Shown: piece by piece, positions 1-8,690 of the stretch
Layout: every line of letters begins with the position of its first letter
How positions within the stretch are numbered: position 1 is the first letter of the stretch
Source: Nocardioides lacusdianchii
GTDB lineage: Bacteria > Actinomycetota > Actinomycetes > Propionibacteriales > Nocardioidaceae
Direction: 5' to 3'
Length of the DNA stretch: 64,000 nt
Assembly: GCF_020102855.1 (NCBI RefSeq)
Contig: NZ_JADHZD010000007.1
Coordinates: 1-64,000 of the forward strand
Program-made: the position numbers and the translations under genes
Notes under the pieces: model-generated
What the model was told of the DNA's origin: nothing
Databases searched by the model: none
The model's input: the letters and a program-made list of their open reading frames with translations, nothing else

Positions 1-50
1 ACCGCGCGTCGCGAAGACACGCTGCGCAGACGACCAGATCCAGACCAAGC

Positions 51-87
51 GAGGCGCCGTCAGGCCACCCAGGCCCGACGGCGCCTC
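51..87 (-). terminator. Hairpin downstream of hisN
   Basis: An inverted repeat has an 11-bp GAGGCGCCGTC outer arm, an extra GGC/GCC pair after one mismatch, and a 7-base loop. It begins about 30 bases past the hisN stop on the minus strand. No strong U-tract follows, so it could be a Rho-independent terminator of the U-poor actinobacterial kind. Confidence 0.55.
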
Positions 88-117
88 ACCCTGCCCTTGA
101 CAGGCGCGCCCTACATA

Positions 118-1014
118 TCAGTCGAGGACGGGCGGGGCCTGCCGGTCGCGCAGGTTGCTCACCGAGCCGGGGCCGCGGCGCGGGACGTCGGGGTCGGAGC
201 CGTCGTCGTCGAGCGAGCCCAGGAAGGACAGCGCGGCGTCGTGGAGGTGGCCGTTGGAGGCGAGCGCGTTGCCGCCCCACGGGCCGTCGGTGCCGTCGAG
301 CGAGGTGAAGCGGCCGCCCGCCTCGCGCACGATGACGTCGAGCGCCGCCATGTCGTAGAGCTCGAGCTCGGGCTCGGCCGCGATGTCCACGGCGCCCTCG
401 GCGAGCAGCATGTAGGACCAGAAGTCGCCGTAGGCGCGCGTACGCCAGCAGCGCCGCGACAGCGACACGAAGTCGTCGAGCCGGTCGCGCTCGTCCCAGC
501 CCCCCAGCGAGGAGTAGCTGAGCGAGGCGTCCTCGAGGCGGCGTACGTCGGAGACCTCGCACTTCGTCGCCTTAAGCAGGGACCGGCCCGTCCAGGCGCC
601 GTTGCCGACCGAGGCCCACCACCGGCGCTGCAGCTGCGGTGCGGACACCACGCCGAGCACGACCTCGTCGTCGACCGCGAGCGCGATGAGCGTGGCCCAG
701 ACGGGGACCCCGCGCACGAAGTTCTTGGTGCCGTCGATCGGGTCGACGATCCAGCGGCGCTGGCTGTGGCCGGTGGTGCCCTGCTCCTCGCCGACGACGG
801 CGTCGCGCGAGCGCACCCGCGACAGGGTGCGGCGGATGCCCTCCTCGACGGCCTTGTCGGCGTCGGTGACCGGTGTGAGGTCGGGCTTGCTCATCACGTG
901 CAGGTCGAGCGACTTGAAGCGTGCCTGGGTGATGGAGTCCGCGTCGTCGGCGAGGACGTGCGCCAGACGCAGGTCGTCGGTGTAGTCAGTTGAGCCGGGG
1001 CCGGTGATGGGCAT
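118..1014 (-). CDS. hisN: Histidinol-phosphatase, inositol-monophosphatase type (HisN)
   Basis: Predicted Mg2+-dependent phosphatase converting L-histidinol phosphate to histidinol in cytosolic histidine biosynthesis. The 298-aa protein has the inositol monophosphatase fold signatures: GEEQG near residue 75, the metal site DPIDGTKNF at 91-99, and a C-terminal [14 protein letters not shown] block. The long [12 protein letters not shown] form is typical of HisN rather than CysQ or SuhB, but substrate is inferred. I chose the ATG at 1014, not the in-frame start two codons upstream, because a TAGCCT -10 element lies exactly 6 bases before it, making the mRNA probably leaderless. It diverges from a DUF2231 gene, and aroA and rsgA are close by. 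Confidence 0.85.
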   Translation of the reverse strand: MPITGPGSTDYTDDLRLAHVLADDADSITQARFKSLDLHVMSKPDLTPVTDADKAVEEGIRRTLSRVRSRDAVVGEEQGTTGHSQRRWIVDPIDGTKNFVRGVPVWATLIALAVDDEVVLGVVSAPQLQRRWWASVGNGAWTGRSLLKATKCEVSDVRRLEDASLSYSSLGGWDERDRLDDFVSLSRRCWRTRAYGDFWSYMLLAEGAVDIAAEPELELYDMAALDVIVREAGGRFTSLDGTDGPWGGNALASNGHLHDAALSFLGSLDDDGSDPDVPRRGPGSVSNLRDRQAPPVLD

Positions 1015-1020
1015 GTTCAC

Positions 1021-1049
1021 AGGCTATTCCCAGCATCGGGTCCTACCCT
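1021..1049. promoter_or_regulatory. Divergent leaderless -10 elements for hisN and DUF2231 gene
   Basis: The 41-bp gap between two divergent start codons holds TAGCCT on the minus strand (1021-1026) and TACCCT on the plus strand (1044-1049). Each is exactly 6 bases from its start codon, which places transcription start on the first base of each ATG. Confidence 0.6.
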
Positions 1050-1055
1050 GCACGC

Positions 1056-1517
1056 ATGGAACTCAACGGTGTGCCGCTGCACCCGCTCGTCGTCCACGCC
1101 GTCGTCGTCCTGGGCCCGCTGGCGGCGCTGACCGGCCTCGCCTACGCGTTCGTTCCGAAGTGGCGCTGGCTGCTGCGGTGGCCCCTCGTCGTGCTCGCGG
1201 TGGTCACCGCCGCCACCTCCCTGCTCGCCGTCGCTGCGGGCGAGGACCTGCTGGCCTCGCGCCCCGAGCTCGCCCCGATCGTGGAGGAGCACGAGGAGGC
1301 CGGCGAGCTGCTGCGCACCGTGTCGCTGGCCTACGTCCTGGTCTCCGGCCTCGCCGCGTGGGCGCTCGGCGGGGTCTCCGCGCTGGCCTCGGGCCGCGGG
1401 GCGCGCGAGACGCGCCTCGGCGTCCCGGTCATGGCGTTGCTTGCGGTCGGCGCGGTCGCGCTGCTCGTCACCGTCTACCTCGCAGGTGACTCCGGCGCGC
1501 AGGCCGTCTGGGGCTGA
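1056..1517 (+). CDS. DUF2231-family four-helix membrane protein
   Basis: A 153-aa integral membrane protein. The N-terminal HPLVVH motif (residues 9-14) and four hydrophobic segments (about 16-33, 43-63, 87-108, 121-144) match the DUF2231 family. The paired histidines and the link of some DUF2231 proteins to heme or redox chemistry make a redox role possible, but nothing here proves it. An acidic loop (about 65-85) lies between helices 2 and 3. It reads away from hisN and has a leaderless -10 element six bases upstream. Function unknown. Confidence 0.75.
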   Translation: MELNGVPLHPLVVHAVVVLGPLAALTGLAYAFVPKWRWLLRWPLVVLAVVTAATSLLAVAAGEDLLASRPELAPIVEEHEEAGELLRTVSLAYVLVSGLAAWALGGVSALASGRGARETRLGVPVMALLAVGAVALLVTVYLAGDSGAQAVWG

Positions 1518-1525
1518 CCGCAGGA

Positions 1526-2533
1526 CTACCAGTCGCTGGAGGCCTCGCGGGCGGCGAGCAGCCGCCGGAACGACTCGACCCGGTCGGGGTCCGCCTCGCC
1601 GGCGGTGACCGCCTCGTCGAGCCCGCACTCGGGCTCGCCGGTGCCGTGGGAGCAGCCGCGCGGGCAGGTCTCTGTCATCTCGTCGAGGTCGGGGAAGGCC
1701 TCGATGAGGTTCTCCGGCTGCACGTGCGCGAGGCCGAAGGAACGGATGCCGGGGGTGTCGATGATCCAGCCCTCGGCGTCGGGCAGCTCGAGCAGGTAGG
1801 CGCTGGTGGAGGTGTGCCGGCCGCGGCCGGTCACCGCGTTGACGATCCCGACCTCGCGGTGGGCGTCGGGCACGAGCGCGTTGACGAGCGTGGACTTGCC
1901 CACGCCGCTGTGCCCGACCAGCACGCTGGTGCGTCCCCGCAACCGGTCACGCAGCTCGGTGAGGTCGCCGGCGCCCTCGCCCCTGAGCTGGGTCACCACC
2001 CACGGCACGCCGAGGGAGCGGTAGGTCGACAGCAGCACCTCGGGGTCGGCCAGGTCGGCCTTGGTCAGGCACAGCAGGGGCGCCATCCCGGCGTCGTACG
2101 CCGCCACGAGGGCCCGGTCGATCAGGCGCGGGCGCGGCTCGGGGTCAGCGAGCGCGGTGACCACGACGAGCTGGTCGGCGTTGGAGACGATCACCCGCTC
2201 CACGGGGTCGTCGTCGTCGGCGGTGCGTCGCAGGGTGGTGGTGCGCGGGACCACCTCCACGATCCGGGCCAGCGAGCCGTCGACCCCGCTGGTGTCGCCG
2301 ACGACCCGCACGTGGTCGCCGACCACGACGCCCTTGCGTCCCAGCGGGCGCGACTTCATCGCCATCACGCGGTGCCCGTCGAGCAGGAGCGTGAAGCGTC
2401 CGCGGTCGACCGTGACGACGCGGGCGTCGACCGCGTCGTCGTAGCTCGGCCGGTCCTTGGTGCGCGGTCGGGTGCGGCGCCGGGGGCGCTCGTAGTGCTC
2501 GTGGTCGTGCTCGCCGTAGCGGCCGGTGGTCAC
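1526..2533 (-). CDS. rsgA: Ribosome small-subunit biogenesis GTPase RsgA
   Basis: Circularly permuted GTPase that acts in late 30S ribosome maturation. In the 335-aa protein an OB-fold (about 36-100) comes first. The permuted GTPase follows: G4-like TKAD at 157-160, G1 GHSGVGKST at 207-215 and G3 DTPG at 259-262. A zinc site C290/C294/H296/C303 is at the C-terminal side. The order G4-G1-G3 is diagnostic. The GTG start at 2533 overlaps the aroA stop by four bases (GTGA), so the genes are translationally coupled. The basic, His-rich N-terminal 30 residues are poorly conserved. Confidence 0.93.
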   Translation of the reverse strand: MTTGRYGEHDHEHYERPRRRTRPRTKDRPSYDDAVDARVVTVDRGRFTLLLDGHRVMAMKSRPLGRKGVVVGDHVRVVGDTSGVDGSLARIVEVVPRTTTLRRTADDDDPVERVIVSNADQLVVVTALADPEPRPRLIDRALVAAYDAGMAPLLCLTKADLADPEVLLSTYRSLGVPWVVTQLRGEGAGDLTELRDRLRGRTSVLVGHSGVGKSTLVNALVPDAHREVGIVNAVTGRGRHTSTSAYLLELPDAEGWIIDTPGIRSFGLAHVQPENLIEAFPDLDEMTETCPRGCSHGTGEPECGLDEAVTAGEADPDRVESFRRLLAAREASSDW

Positions 2534-3819
2534 GCGGTCCCGCCCCGCACGGCGGTGCTCCACGCGGTCGCGAAGTCGGGGAACGTCTTGGACGTGGTGG
2601 CGATGTCCTCCACCAGCACGCCGTCGACGGCCAGGCCGAGGATGACCCCGGCGTGGGCCATGCGGTGGTCGGCGTAGGTGTGGAACGTCCCGCCGTGCAG
2701 CGACGAGGGCCGGATCGACAGGCCGTCCTCGCGCTCGGTGACGTCGGCGCCGAGGCGTCCGAGCTCGGTGGCGAGCGCCGTGATCCGGTCGGTCTCGTGG
2801 CCGCGGATGTGCGCCACCCCGCGCAGGTGGGAGGGGGAGTCGGCCAGCGCGCAGAGTGCGGCGATCGCCGGCGTCAGCTCGCCCACGTCGTGCAGGTCGA
2901 GGTCGACGCCCGAGAGGCGCGCCGGACCCTGCACGGTCAGGTCGCCCTCGGCGAGGCTGACCTCGCAGCCCATCAGCGAGAGGATCTCGCGCAGCTCGTC
3001 GCCGGGCTGGGTGGTGGTGGCCGGCCAGTCGGTGACCGTCACGCGACCGCCCGTAGCGGCGCCGAGGGCGAGGAACGGTGCGGCGTTGGACAGGTCGGGC
3101 TCGATGGCGTGGTCGACGGCGGCGAGCGGTCCGGGGGCGACCGCCCACCGGTTGGCGTCGTGGTCGTCCACCTCGACGCCGTGCTGGCGCAGCATCTGCA
3201 CGGTCATCTCGATGTGGGGGAGCGAGGGCACCGGCTTGCCCACGTGGCGTACGTCGACCCCGTGCTCGTAGCGGGCGCCGGCGAGCAGCAGCGCCGAGAC
3301 GAACTGCGACGAGGCGCTGGCGTCGATGGTCACGGTGCCGCCGGCCACCGTTCCGCTGCCGCGCACGGCGAAGGGGAGGGCGCCGCGGCCGTCGTCGTCG
3401 ACGTGGACCCCGAGCGCCGTCAGCGCCGACAGCATCTGCCCGACCGGCCGCAGGCGCATGTGGGGATCGCCGTCGAAGCCCACCGTCCCGCGTGCGAGGC
3501 CCGCCACCGGCGGGACGAAACGCATGACGGTGCCGGCGAGCCCGCAGTCGACGTCGGCGTCGCGGTCCCACGCCTGCGGGGTGACCGCCCAGTCGCCGGC
3601 TCCCGGCCCGTCGGTGTCGTCGATGCGGGTGCCGAGCGAGGTGAGCGCGGCAGCCATCAGCAGCGTGTCGCGCGAGCGCAGCGGACGGCGTACGACGCTC
3701 GGGCCGTCCGCGATCGCGGCGAGCACCAGCGCGCGGTTGGTCAACGACTTGCTGCCCGGCAACGACACGACCCGGTCCACGGGGTCGAGGGGACGGGGTG
3801 CCGGCCAGAGCTCACTCAC
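2530..3819 (-). CDS. aroA: 3-phosphoshikimate 1-carboxyvinyltransferase (EPSP synthase)
   Basis: Shikimate-pathway enzyme joining shikimate-3-phosphate and phosphoenolpyruvate to make EPSP. The 429-aa protein has the substrate-binding [10 protein letters not shown] motif (K24, S25, R29), the LAGTVMRF loop, the RGHETDRI block and a C-terminal DHRMAHAG signature. The usual catalytic Asp loop reads GELTP, with Glu in place of Asp, as in other actinobacterial AroA proteins. The GTG start has a TAGGGT -10 element six bases upstream (3826-3831), so it is probably leaderless. It is followed by rsgA with a 4-base overlap. Confidence 0.95.
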   Translation of the reverse strand: MSELWPAPRPLDPVDRVVSLPGSKSLTNRALVLAAIADGPSVVRRPLRSRDTLLMAAALTSLGTRIDDTDGPGAGDWAVTPQAWDRDADVDCGLAGTVMRFVPPVAGLARGTVGFDGDPHMRLRPVGQMLSALTALGVHVDDDGRGALPFAVRGSGTVAGGTVTIDASASSQFVSALLLAGARYEHGVDVRHVGKPVPSLPHIEMTVQMLRQHGVEVDDHDANRWAVAPGPLAAVDHAIEPDLSNAAPFLALGAATGGRVTVTDWPATTTQPGDELREILSLMGCEVSLAEGDLTVQGPARLSGVDLDLHDVGELTPAIAALCALADSPSHLRGVAHIRGHETDRITALATELGRLGADVTEREDGLSIRPSSLHGGTFHTYADHRMAHAGVILGLAVDGVLVEDIATTSKTFPDFATAWSTAVRGGTA

Positions 3820-3825
3820 CCGCGC

Positions 3826-3831
3826 ACCCTA
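3826..3831 (-). promoter_or_regulatory. TAGGGT -10 element of aroA (leaderless)
   Basis: TAGGGT on the minus strand, exactly 6 bases upstream of the aroA GTG, so transcription is expected to start on the start codon. Confidence 0.55.
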
Positions 3832-3835
3832 TCGA

Positions 3836-4366
3836 TCAGGTGAGCTGTGCCTTGGCGAGCTTCGCCTCGCGGCGGGCGTCCTTGGCCACCTGCTTGGCCT
3901 CGCGACGCACGTCGGCGGCGGCGCGACGCGCGCGCCAGGCGAGCCCCGGGCGGCCGTCGGTGTCGACGCCGGCGAGGAGCAGGCCACCAAGGATCGAGGT
4001 GTTCTTCATGAACTGGAGCCGCTGGGCGGCCTTGGCCTGCGGGTCGGACTCCTCCCAGAAGGGGTGTCCGGCGAGCGTCGTGGGCACGAGCGACGCGGCG
4101 AGCACGGTGGCGCTCAGGCGGGGCGCACGTCCGGTCGCGAGGGCGGCGGCGGCGAGGATCTGCGCGCCGGCGTTGATCCGGACCAGGGTCTGCGGGTCGG
4201 TGGGGATCGGCGCCCCGGGCGCGGCCTGCTGGACCTTCGGCACGACCCGGTCGGTGACCTTCTTCGCCTTGACGGCGTGGGCCTCGGTGTTGCGGATGGC
4301 GTTGATGCCACCGGCGACGAAGATCGTGGCGAGCATCGGACGGGCGAGCAACCGGGTGATCGTCAT
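3836..4366 (-). CDS. DoxX-family membrane protein
   Basis: A 176-aa protein of the DoxX family. The N-terminal segment with FVAGGINAIRN and the central segment ILAAAALATGR...LVPTTLAGHPFW resemble the DoxX helices. The family has been linked in other bacteria to quinone or thiosulfate redox complexes, but many members are uncharacterised. The C-terminal 40 residues are highly charged, with repeated RREAK/DARREAK segments, and probably form a cytoplasmic helix. The stop lies 16 bases from the aroA start on the same strand, but aroA appears to have its own promoter. Specific role unknown. Confidence 0.75.
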   Translation of the reverse strand: MTITRLLARPMLATIFVAGGINAIRNTEAHAVKAKKVTDRVVPKVQQAAPGAPIPTDPQTLVRINAGAQILAAAALATGRAPRLSATVLAASLVPTTLAGHPFWEESDPQAKAAQRLQFMKNTSILGGLLLAGVDTDGRPGLAWRARRAAADVRREAKQVAKDARREAKLAKAQLT

Positions 4367-4433
4367 GGCCCTTGTCTACACGATGCGCCGAAGGTGCGCC
4401 CCGCCCGCAGGGATGCGTCCGGTGGACGTGTCC

Positions 4434-6218
4434 TCAGTCGAGGACGGCGCGCCAGGTGTTGTCGGACGTGTCGGGGTCCGGCTGCGCCGTGGACAGGGAG
4501 GCCACGACCTGCGCGCCCTGCGGTGCGACGACCTCGAAGGAGACGGGGGCCAGGTTCGCGCCCGAGATCTGGCAGCTGGCGCGGGCCCGGTTGGTGGTGC
4601 ACCGTCCGTCGTCGGTGCGCACCACCTCGGCGCCTGCCGCCTCGACCGTGAGGACGGCGCTGGAGCCGGCCGCGAGGGCAGCGACGCGCAGCACCACGTC
4701 GTACGTCGGTCGCGACCCCGACGCCGTGCCGCCGAGGGAGACGTCGGCCGCCGGGGGCGGCGGGGTCGGGGTGGTCGTCGGGGTCGGGGTGGGCGTCGGG
4801 CTGCTCGTCGGCTGGCCCGTCGGGCTGGAGGTGGGGCTGGAGGTGGGGCTGGACGTCGGGTTGGACGTGGGGTTGGACGTGGGGTTCGAGGTCGGGTTCG
4901 ACGTCGGGTTCGACGTGGGGTTGGAGGTGGGGCTGGCGCTCGGGCTCGACGTGGGCGTCGGCTGCGAGGTCGGCACGGTCGTGGGGGAGGTCGAGGGGGT
5001 GCCCGTGGGGTCGGTCGTGGGGTCCCCGGTCGGGTCGGTCGTGGGATCGCCGGTCGGGTCGGTCGTCGGATCCGTGAGCGGGTTCGTCGTCGGGTCGACC
5101 GGGGTGGTCGTGCCGGGCACCACCACCTCCTCGCCGGGCGCGATGACCACAGTGTCCGGGCCGGCGTCCGAGCCGGTGGCCGAGCTCCGCGGCGAGCCAC
5201 CGCCGGGGGCGGCCACGGAGGGGTCGGTCGTCGACGAGGCCGACGTCGGCGCGCGCAGCGCCGCGGGCTCGCCGGGCGCCCGGTCGGGGCCGCCGATGCC
5301 GAGCGCGATGCCGCCGGCCACGACCACGGTGCTGGCGGCCACGCCCGCCACGGCGGCGACGCCGGCGTTGCCGACGACGAGGTCGCGGACCCGCCCGGCC
5401 AGCAGGCCGATCCCGAACGGCATCGCGCCGGTCGCGGCGGCGCCGCCGAGGTAGGCGGTGGCCACGCCGCCCAGGAGCAGGGGGGCGAGCAGGCCGCCGA
5501 GGTTGCTGTTGACCTCGGTGAGCTCGAGGTAGATCGCCATGCAGGAGCGGCACTCCTCGAGGTGCCCCTGCACCCGGGCGGCGTCGCGGCGCGAGATGGC
5601 GTCGCGGACGTAGGCCCCGAGCTGGCCGTGCGTCCAGCGGCACTGGTCCTGCTCGAGCTCGCCGACGTGCTGGGTGAGGAAGGCCTGGCGGAGCCCCTCG
5701 CGGGCGCGGTAGGCCAGCGCCGACACCGAGTTGGCGCTCATGCCGAGCAGCGGCGCGATGTCGGCAGGCTTGTCGCCCTCGACCTCGGTGTGCCACAGCA
5801 CCAGCTGCCACCGCTCGGGCAGCGAGGCGAAGGCGCGGGCGGCAGCGGCGCTCTCGAAGCCCTCGACGGCGGTGTCGCGGAACGGCACCCCCGGGTCGAA
5901 GGCCTCCATGTCGTCGGTGGTGTGCAGCTTCGCGCCGGCACGGAACCGGTCGACCTGGAGGCGGCGCACCGAGGTGAGCAGGTAGGCGCGGAAGGCGACG
6001 TCGGGACCGCCGCCGCGCTGCAGCACGCCGAGCACCTTGACGAAGGCCTCGGAGACGAGGTCCTCGGCGTCGCCCGCCTGTACGAGCTGGCGGGCCAGGC
6101 GCCGGGCCGCGTCGACGTGCCGCTCGAAGAGGGTGCCGTAGGCGTCGAGGTCCCCACCGCGGACCGCCGAGATCAGCTCGGCGTCGCCCGGCGCTTCGAC
6201 GCTGGTGGCAATGCTCAT
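4434..6218 (-). CDS. Membrane-tethered ECF sigma factor fused to zinc-binding, transmembrane and Pro/Thr/Ser-rich exported domains
   Basis: An unusually long (594 aa) ECF-type sigma factor. Residues 10-95 form sigma region 2 and 125-185 form region 4 with its HTH. A C-terminal extension follows. It has a ZAS-like zinc site H219-x3-C223-x2-C226, hydrophobic segments about 240-275 and 284-308, an acidic/Ser linker, and a Pro/Thr/Ser/Asn-rich repeat tract about 372-488. The distal globular domain of about 105 residues holds two cysteines. The layout implies a cytoplasmic sigma factor held by its own anti-sigma-like domain, with an outside sensor. Fused ECF groups with membrane tails are known in actinobacteria, so the principle is not unique. 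The ATG at 6218 was chosen because sigma homology begins there; a weak GGGAAG lies upstream. A TACAGT -10 candidate is at 6271-6276. Confidence 0.85.
   Translation of the reverse strand: MSIATSVEAPGDAELISAVRGGDLDAYGTLFERHVDAARRLARQLVQAGDAEDLVSEAFVKVLGVLQRGGGPDVAFRAYLLTSVRRLQVDRFRAGAKLHTTDDMEAFDPGVPFRDTAVEGFESAAAARAFASLPERWQLVLWHTEVEGDKPADIAPLLGMSANSVSALAYRAREGLRQAFLTQHVGELEQDQCRWTHGQLGAYVRDAISRRDAARVQGHLEECRSCMAIYLELTEVNSNLGGLLAPLLLGGVATAYLGGAAATGAMPFGIGLLAGRVRDLVVGNAGVAAVAGVAASTVVVAGGIALGIGGPDRAPGEPAALRAPTSASSTTDPSVAAPGGGSPRSSATGSDAGPDTVVIAPGEEVVVPGTTTPVDPTTNPLTDPTTDPTGDPTTDPTGDPTTDPTGTPSTSPTTVPTSQPTPTSSPSASPTSNPTSNPTSNPTSNPTSNPTSNPTSSPTSSPTSSPTGQPTSSPTPTPTPTTTPTPPPPAADVSLGGTASGSRPTYDVVLRVAALAAGSSAVLTVEAAGAEVVRTDDGRCTTNRARASCQISGANLAPVSFEVVAPQGAQVVASLSTAQPDPDTSDNTWRAVLD
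4818..4922 (-). repeat. 12-bp tandem repeats encoding NPTS/SPTS units
   Basis: Within the sigma-fusion gene, about nine 12-bp units encode NPTS or SPTS tetrapeptides (residues about 433-467). They are near-identical at DNA level, so the tract may vary in copy number by slippage. Confidence 0.85.
5001..5075 (-). repeat. 24-bp tandem repeats encoding TDPTGDPT units
   Basis: Three near-identical 24-bp units encode an Asp/Pro/Thr octapeptide (residues about 382-406), upstream of the NPTS tract in the same gene. They lengthen the stalk between the membrane and the distal domain. Confidence 0.8.
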
Positions 6219-6401
6219 GTGGATCGACGCTTCCCGGAGCTCTCCTGACCCGGCTGTCAGGGCTCCTTGAACTGTAGACCTCCGCGGTCGTCCCGGGGCA
6301 GCGATGGCTGAATCGTGATTTTCCGCCCCCGAGTCCGCGTCATGGATCCGCAGGGGCGACGTCACACCAGTGAGCAAGACCGGATCCGGGAGGGAGCTGC
6401 C

Positions 6402-7184
6402 GTGAAGAACTTCGCCACACGTGGGCGACGACTCGCGGCATCCGGTCCTGGGGTGAGCGGCTCGCAGTCTCCTGATGTGCGGTCGGGGTTGCCGCACCGG
6501 TTCGAGGCCGTGGGGGAGGCGCTCACCTCAGGATCGGACGTCCTGCTCGCCTGCAGCGTCGCGGGCCAGGACCTGGCCCGCGACGGCGCATCGGTGGAGG
6601 AGACGCTCGAGGGGCTGCGCGGCACGTGGCGACGGCTCACGGGTGCCGATCCGGCGTACGACGTCGTGGCGGCGCTCCTCACCGCGTGGAGCGAGACCAC
6701 CCTGGGCTACCTCCACCAGCTTTCCTGCGAGGACCCGATGACGGGCCTGTCCAGCCAGGCCCACCTGCGCAGCCGGCTCTCCGAGCTCTACCGGCTGGCC
6801 GCCAGCGACGCCCAGGACGAGGTGGACGGGACCGCCAGGGTCGTCGGGGCGCACGCGCTCGTCGTCTGCGCGCTGCCCTTCGGCGACGACCCGTCGGAGG
6901 AGCCGGGCGACCACTTCACCCGCGCCATGCGCCTCGCCCGCGCCGGTGAGCTCGCCCGCACGGCCTTCGTCCGCGACGAGACCGTGGCCCGCCTGGGCAT
7001 GCACCGCTTCGCGATCCTCACCCGCCGTGACGATCGGCTGGGACGACGGGTGCGGGTGCTGCGCACCCTGCTCGACGGCGCGCAGGCCGAGTCGGGCGGC
7101 GCCGCCGTCCGCGCGTGGATCGAGGGGCTGCCCGCCACGGACGCCGGCGCGGGGATGCTGCTCGACGAGCTGGCCCGCGGCTGA
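6402..7184 (+). CDS. Degenerate GGDEF-domain protein
   Basis: A 260-aa cytosolic protein whose second half looks like a decayed diguanylate cyclase domain. DPMTGLSSQ (111-119) matches the DPLTGLxNR opening of GGDEF domains. LGMHRFAIL (198-206) sits where the active-site LGGDEFAVL would be, but the catalytic GGDEF residues have become GMHRF. It cannot be expected to make c-di-GMP and may bind a partner or nucleotide instead. The GTG start at 6402 follows AGGGAG by 5 bases; in-frame upstream extension lacks coding character. It diverges from the membrane-tethered sigma factor across 183 bp, so the two may be regulated together. Confidence 0.7.
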   Translation: MKNFATRGRRLAASGPGVSGSQSPDVRSGLPHRFEAVGEALTSGSDVLLACSVAGQDLARDGASVEETLEGLRGTWRRLTGADPAYDVVAALLTAWSETTLGYLHQLSCEDPMTGLSSQAHLRSRLSELYRLAASDAQDEVDGTARVVGAHALVVCALPFGDDPSEEPGDHFTRAMRLARAGELARTAFVRDETVARLGMHRFAILTRRDDRLGRRVRVLRTLLDGAQAESGGAAVRAWIEGLPATDAGAGMLLDELARG

Positions 7185-7208
7185 GCGGACGCCGTCGTCG
7201 GGCTCCCC

Positions 7209-7214
7209 TAGGGT
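7209..7214 (+). promoter_or_regulatory. TAGGGT -10 element of the SRAP gene (leaderless)
   Basis: TAGGGT lies 7 bases before the GTG at 7222, and no Shine-Dalgarno sequence is present. Confidence 0.55.
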
Positions 7215-7221
7215 GGGCCTC

Positions 7222-7968
7222 GTGTGTGGTCGCTACGCCTCGTCCCGCAGCTCCGAGGACCTCGTCGAGGAGTTCGAGGTCGTCGAGAGCCGGATCGCCG
7301 CGCCCCTGTCGCCCGACTACAACGTGGCCCCCACCAAGGAGGTCTACGCCGTCGTCGAGCGTCCCCCGTCGCGCGAGTCCGGCCAGCCGGCCCAGCGCCA
7401 GCTGCGCGTGCTCACCTGGGGCCTGGTCCCGTCGTGGGCCAAGGACCCCTCGATCGGCAACCGGATGATCAACGCGCGGATGGAGACCGTGGCGGAGAAG
7501 CCGGCCTACCGCAAGGCCTTCGCGAGCCGGCGTGCGCTGCTGCCGGCCGACGGCTACTTCGAGTGGTACGCCACCTCGCAGACCAACGCCCGGGGCAAGC
7601 CGGTCAAGCAGCCCTTCTTCATCCGACCGCGCGACGGCGGGGTCCTGGCGATGGCCGGGCTCTACGAGATCTGGCGCGACCCCACCCGTGCCGAGGACGA
7701 CCCGGACCGCTTCCGCTGGACCTGCACGGTGCTGACCACCCAGGCCGAGGACTCCCTCGGGCACATCCACGACCGGATGCCGCTCATGGTCGAGCGTGAG
7801 CGCTGGCACGAGTGGCTCGACCCGACCACCCCCGGCGACACCTCCCTCCTGGTGCCGGCCGCGCCGGGCCGGCTCGAGGCGTACGCCGTGCCCACGCTCG
7901 TCAGCAACGTGCGCAACAACGGCCCCGAGCTCGTCGAGCCCCTGCCCGCCGAGGAGACCCTGCAGTGA
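7222..7968 (+). CDS. SRAP-domain abasic-site processing protein (YedK/HMCES family)
   Basis: A 248-aa member of the family that crosslinks covalently to abasic sites in single-stranded DNA and so protects replication forks. After removal of the first residue the protein starts with the catalytic Cys2 (VCGRY). The other family landmarks are present: YNVAPT at 33-38 (Asn34), ADGYFEW with Glu114, and HIHDRMP with His183. The GTG start is fixed by the need for Cys at position 2 and by the TAGGGT element 7 bases upstream. Its stop overlaps the next gene by four bases. The M. tuberculosis homologue also lies between sigH and aroA. Confidence 0.93.
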   Translation: MCGRYASSRSSEDLVEEFEVVESRIAAPLSPDYNVAPTKEVYAVVERPPSRESGQPAQRQLRVLTWGLVPSWAKDPSIGNRMINARMETVAEKPAYRKAFASRRALLPADGYFEWYATSQTNARGKPVKQPFFIRPRDGGVLAMAGLYEIWRDPTRAEDDPDRFRWTCTVLTTQAEDSLGHIHDRMPLMVERERWHEWLDPTTPGDTSLLVPAAPGRLEAYAVPTLVSNVRNNGPELVEPLPAEETLQ

Positions 7969-8627
7969 AGAAGGCCACCGTCCGCTCCGTCGCGACCCCC
8001 CACGGCGAGGGCCGGCTGCACACCCGTCGTGCCACCAGGCCGATCGCCACGCTGCTGCTCAGCCACGGTGCCGGTGGCGGGATCGAGTCGCGCGACCTGT
8101 GGGCGCTGGCCGACGCGCTGCCGGCGCAGGGCGTCTCGGTCGTGCTGTTCGAGCAGCCGTGGCGGGTCGCGGGCCGCAAGGTCGCGACCGCGCCGCCGAC
8201 CCTCGACGCGGCGCTGACGTGCGCGGCCGACGTGATGCGGGTGCGTACGCCGCTCGTGGTCGGCGGTCGTTCGGCCGGCGCGCGCTCCGCTGCACGCACC
8301 GCCCGTTCGCTGGGGGCCACCGGCTGCCTGGCCCTGTCGTTCCCGCTGCACCAGCCGGGCCGCACCGAGCCCACCCGGCTCCCCGAGCTGCGCGGCACCG
8401 GCCTGCCCACCCTGCTCATCCAGGGCGAGCGCGACCCGATGGGGCGTCCCGAGGAGTTCCCCGGCGACCTCGAGCGGGTCGACATGGTCGTCGTGCCGGG
8501 CGCCGACCACGGGCTGAAGGTGCCCGCGCGGGGCGGCGTGAGCCAGGACGAGGCGATGGGGATCGTGGTCGAGTCGACGCTGGAGTGGCTGGTGCGTGAC
8601 GTCGTCGGGAATCCCCGGGTGGGGTGA
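7965..8627 (+). CDS. Alpha/beta-hydrolase, dienelactone-hydrolase-like
   Basis: A 220-aa cytosolic hydrolase of the compact COG3571-like group. It has an oxyanion-hole segment LLSHGAGGG (31-39), the nucleophile elbow GGRSAGA with Ser103, a probable acid Asp157 in GERDPMG, and catalytic His182 in GADHGLK. Substrate cannot be told from sequence. The GTG start overlaps the SRAP stop (GTGA), implying one transcript and coupled translation. The 3' end overlaps the SigR-type promoter of the next gene. Confidence 0.82.
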   Translation: MKKATVRSVATPHGEGRLHTRRATRPIATLLLSHGAGGGIESRDLWALADALPAQGVSVVLFEQPWRVAGRKVATAPPTLDAALTCAADVMRVRTPLVVGGRSAGARSAARTARSLGATGCLALSFPLHQPGRTEPTRLPELRGTGLPTLLIQGERDPMGRPEEFPGDLERVDMVVVPGADHGLKVPARGGVSQDEAMGIVVESTLEWLVRDVVGNPRVG

Positions 8628-8633
8628 GGTGTT
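8607..8633 (+). promoter_or_regulatory. SigR-type promoter GGGAAT-N18-GTT upstream of sigR
   Basis: GGGAAT at 8607-8612, exactly 18 bases, then GTT at 8631-8633. This matches the published SigR/SigH consensus of actinobacteria. It overlaps the end of the hydrolase gene and would give positive autoregulation of sigR. Expected transcription start is about 8640-8643, where an in-frame GTG occurs. Confidence 0.8.
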
Positions 8634-8676
8634 GGGGACAGTGTGCAGTCACTGACCCTTGAGAGACCCGCAGCGC

Positions 8677-8682
8677 TATCGT
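8677..8682 (+). promoter_or_regulatory. TATCGT -10 element, probable constitutive sigR promoter
   Basis: TATCGT lies 5 bases before GTG 8688 and 8 before ATG 8691, fitting a second, housekeeping leaderless promoter for the short SigR form. Confidence 0.5.
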
Positions 8683-8690
8683 GGACCGTG

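Noticed and set aside
4818-5075. Possible CRISPR array
   Set aside because: The repeats are 12 and 24 bp without unique spacers and lie in frame inside a coding region as Pro/Thr/Ser units.
3798-6248. 816-codon plus-strand frame across aroA, DoxX and sigma-fusion genes
   Set aside because: Antisense to three well-supported genes, with Arg/Gly/Val-rich composition typical of GC-rich shadow frames.
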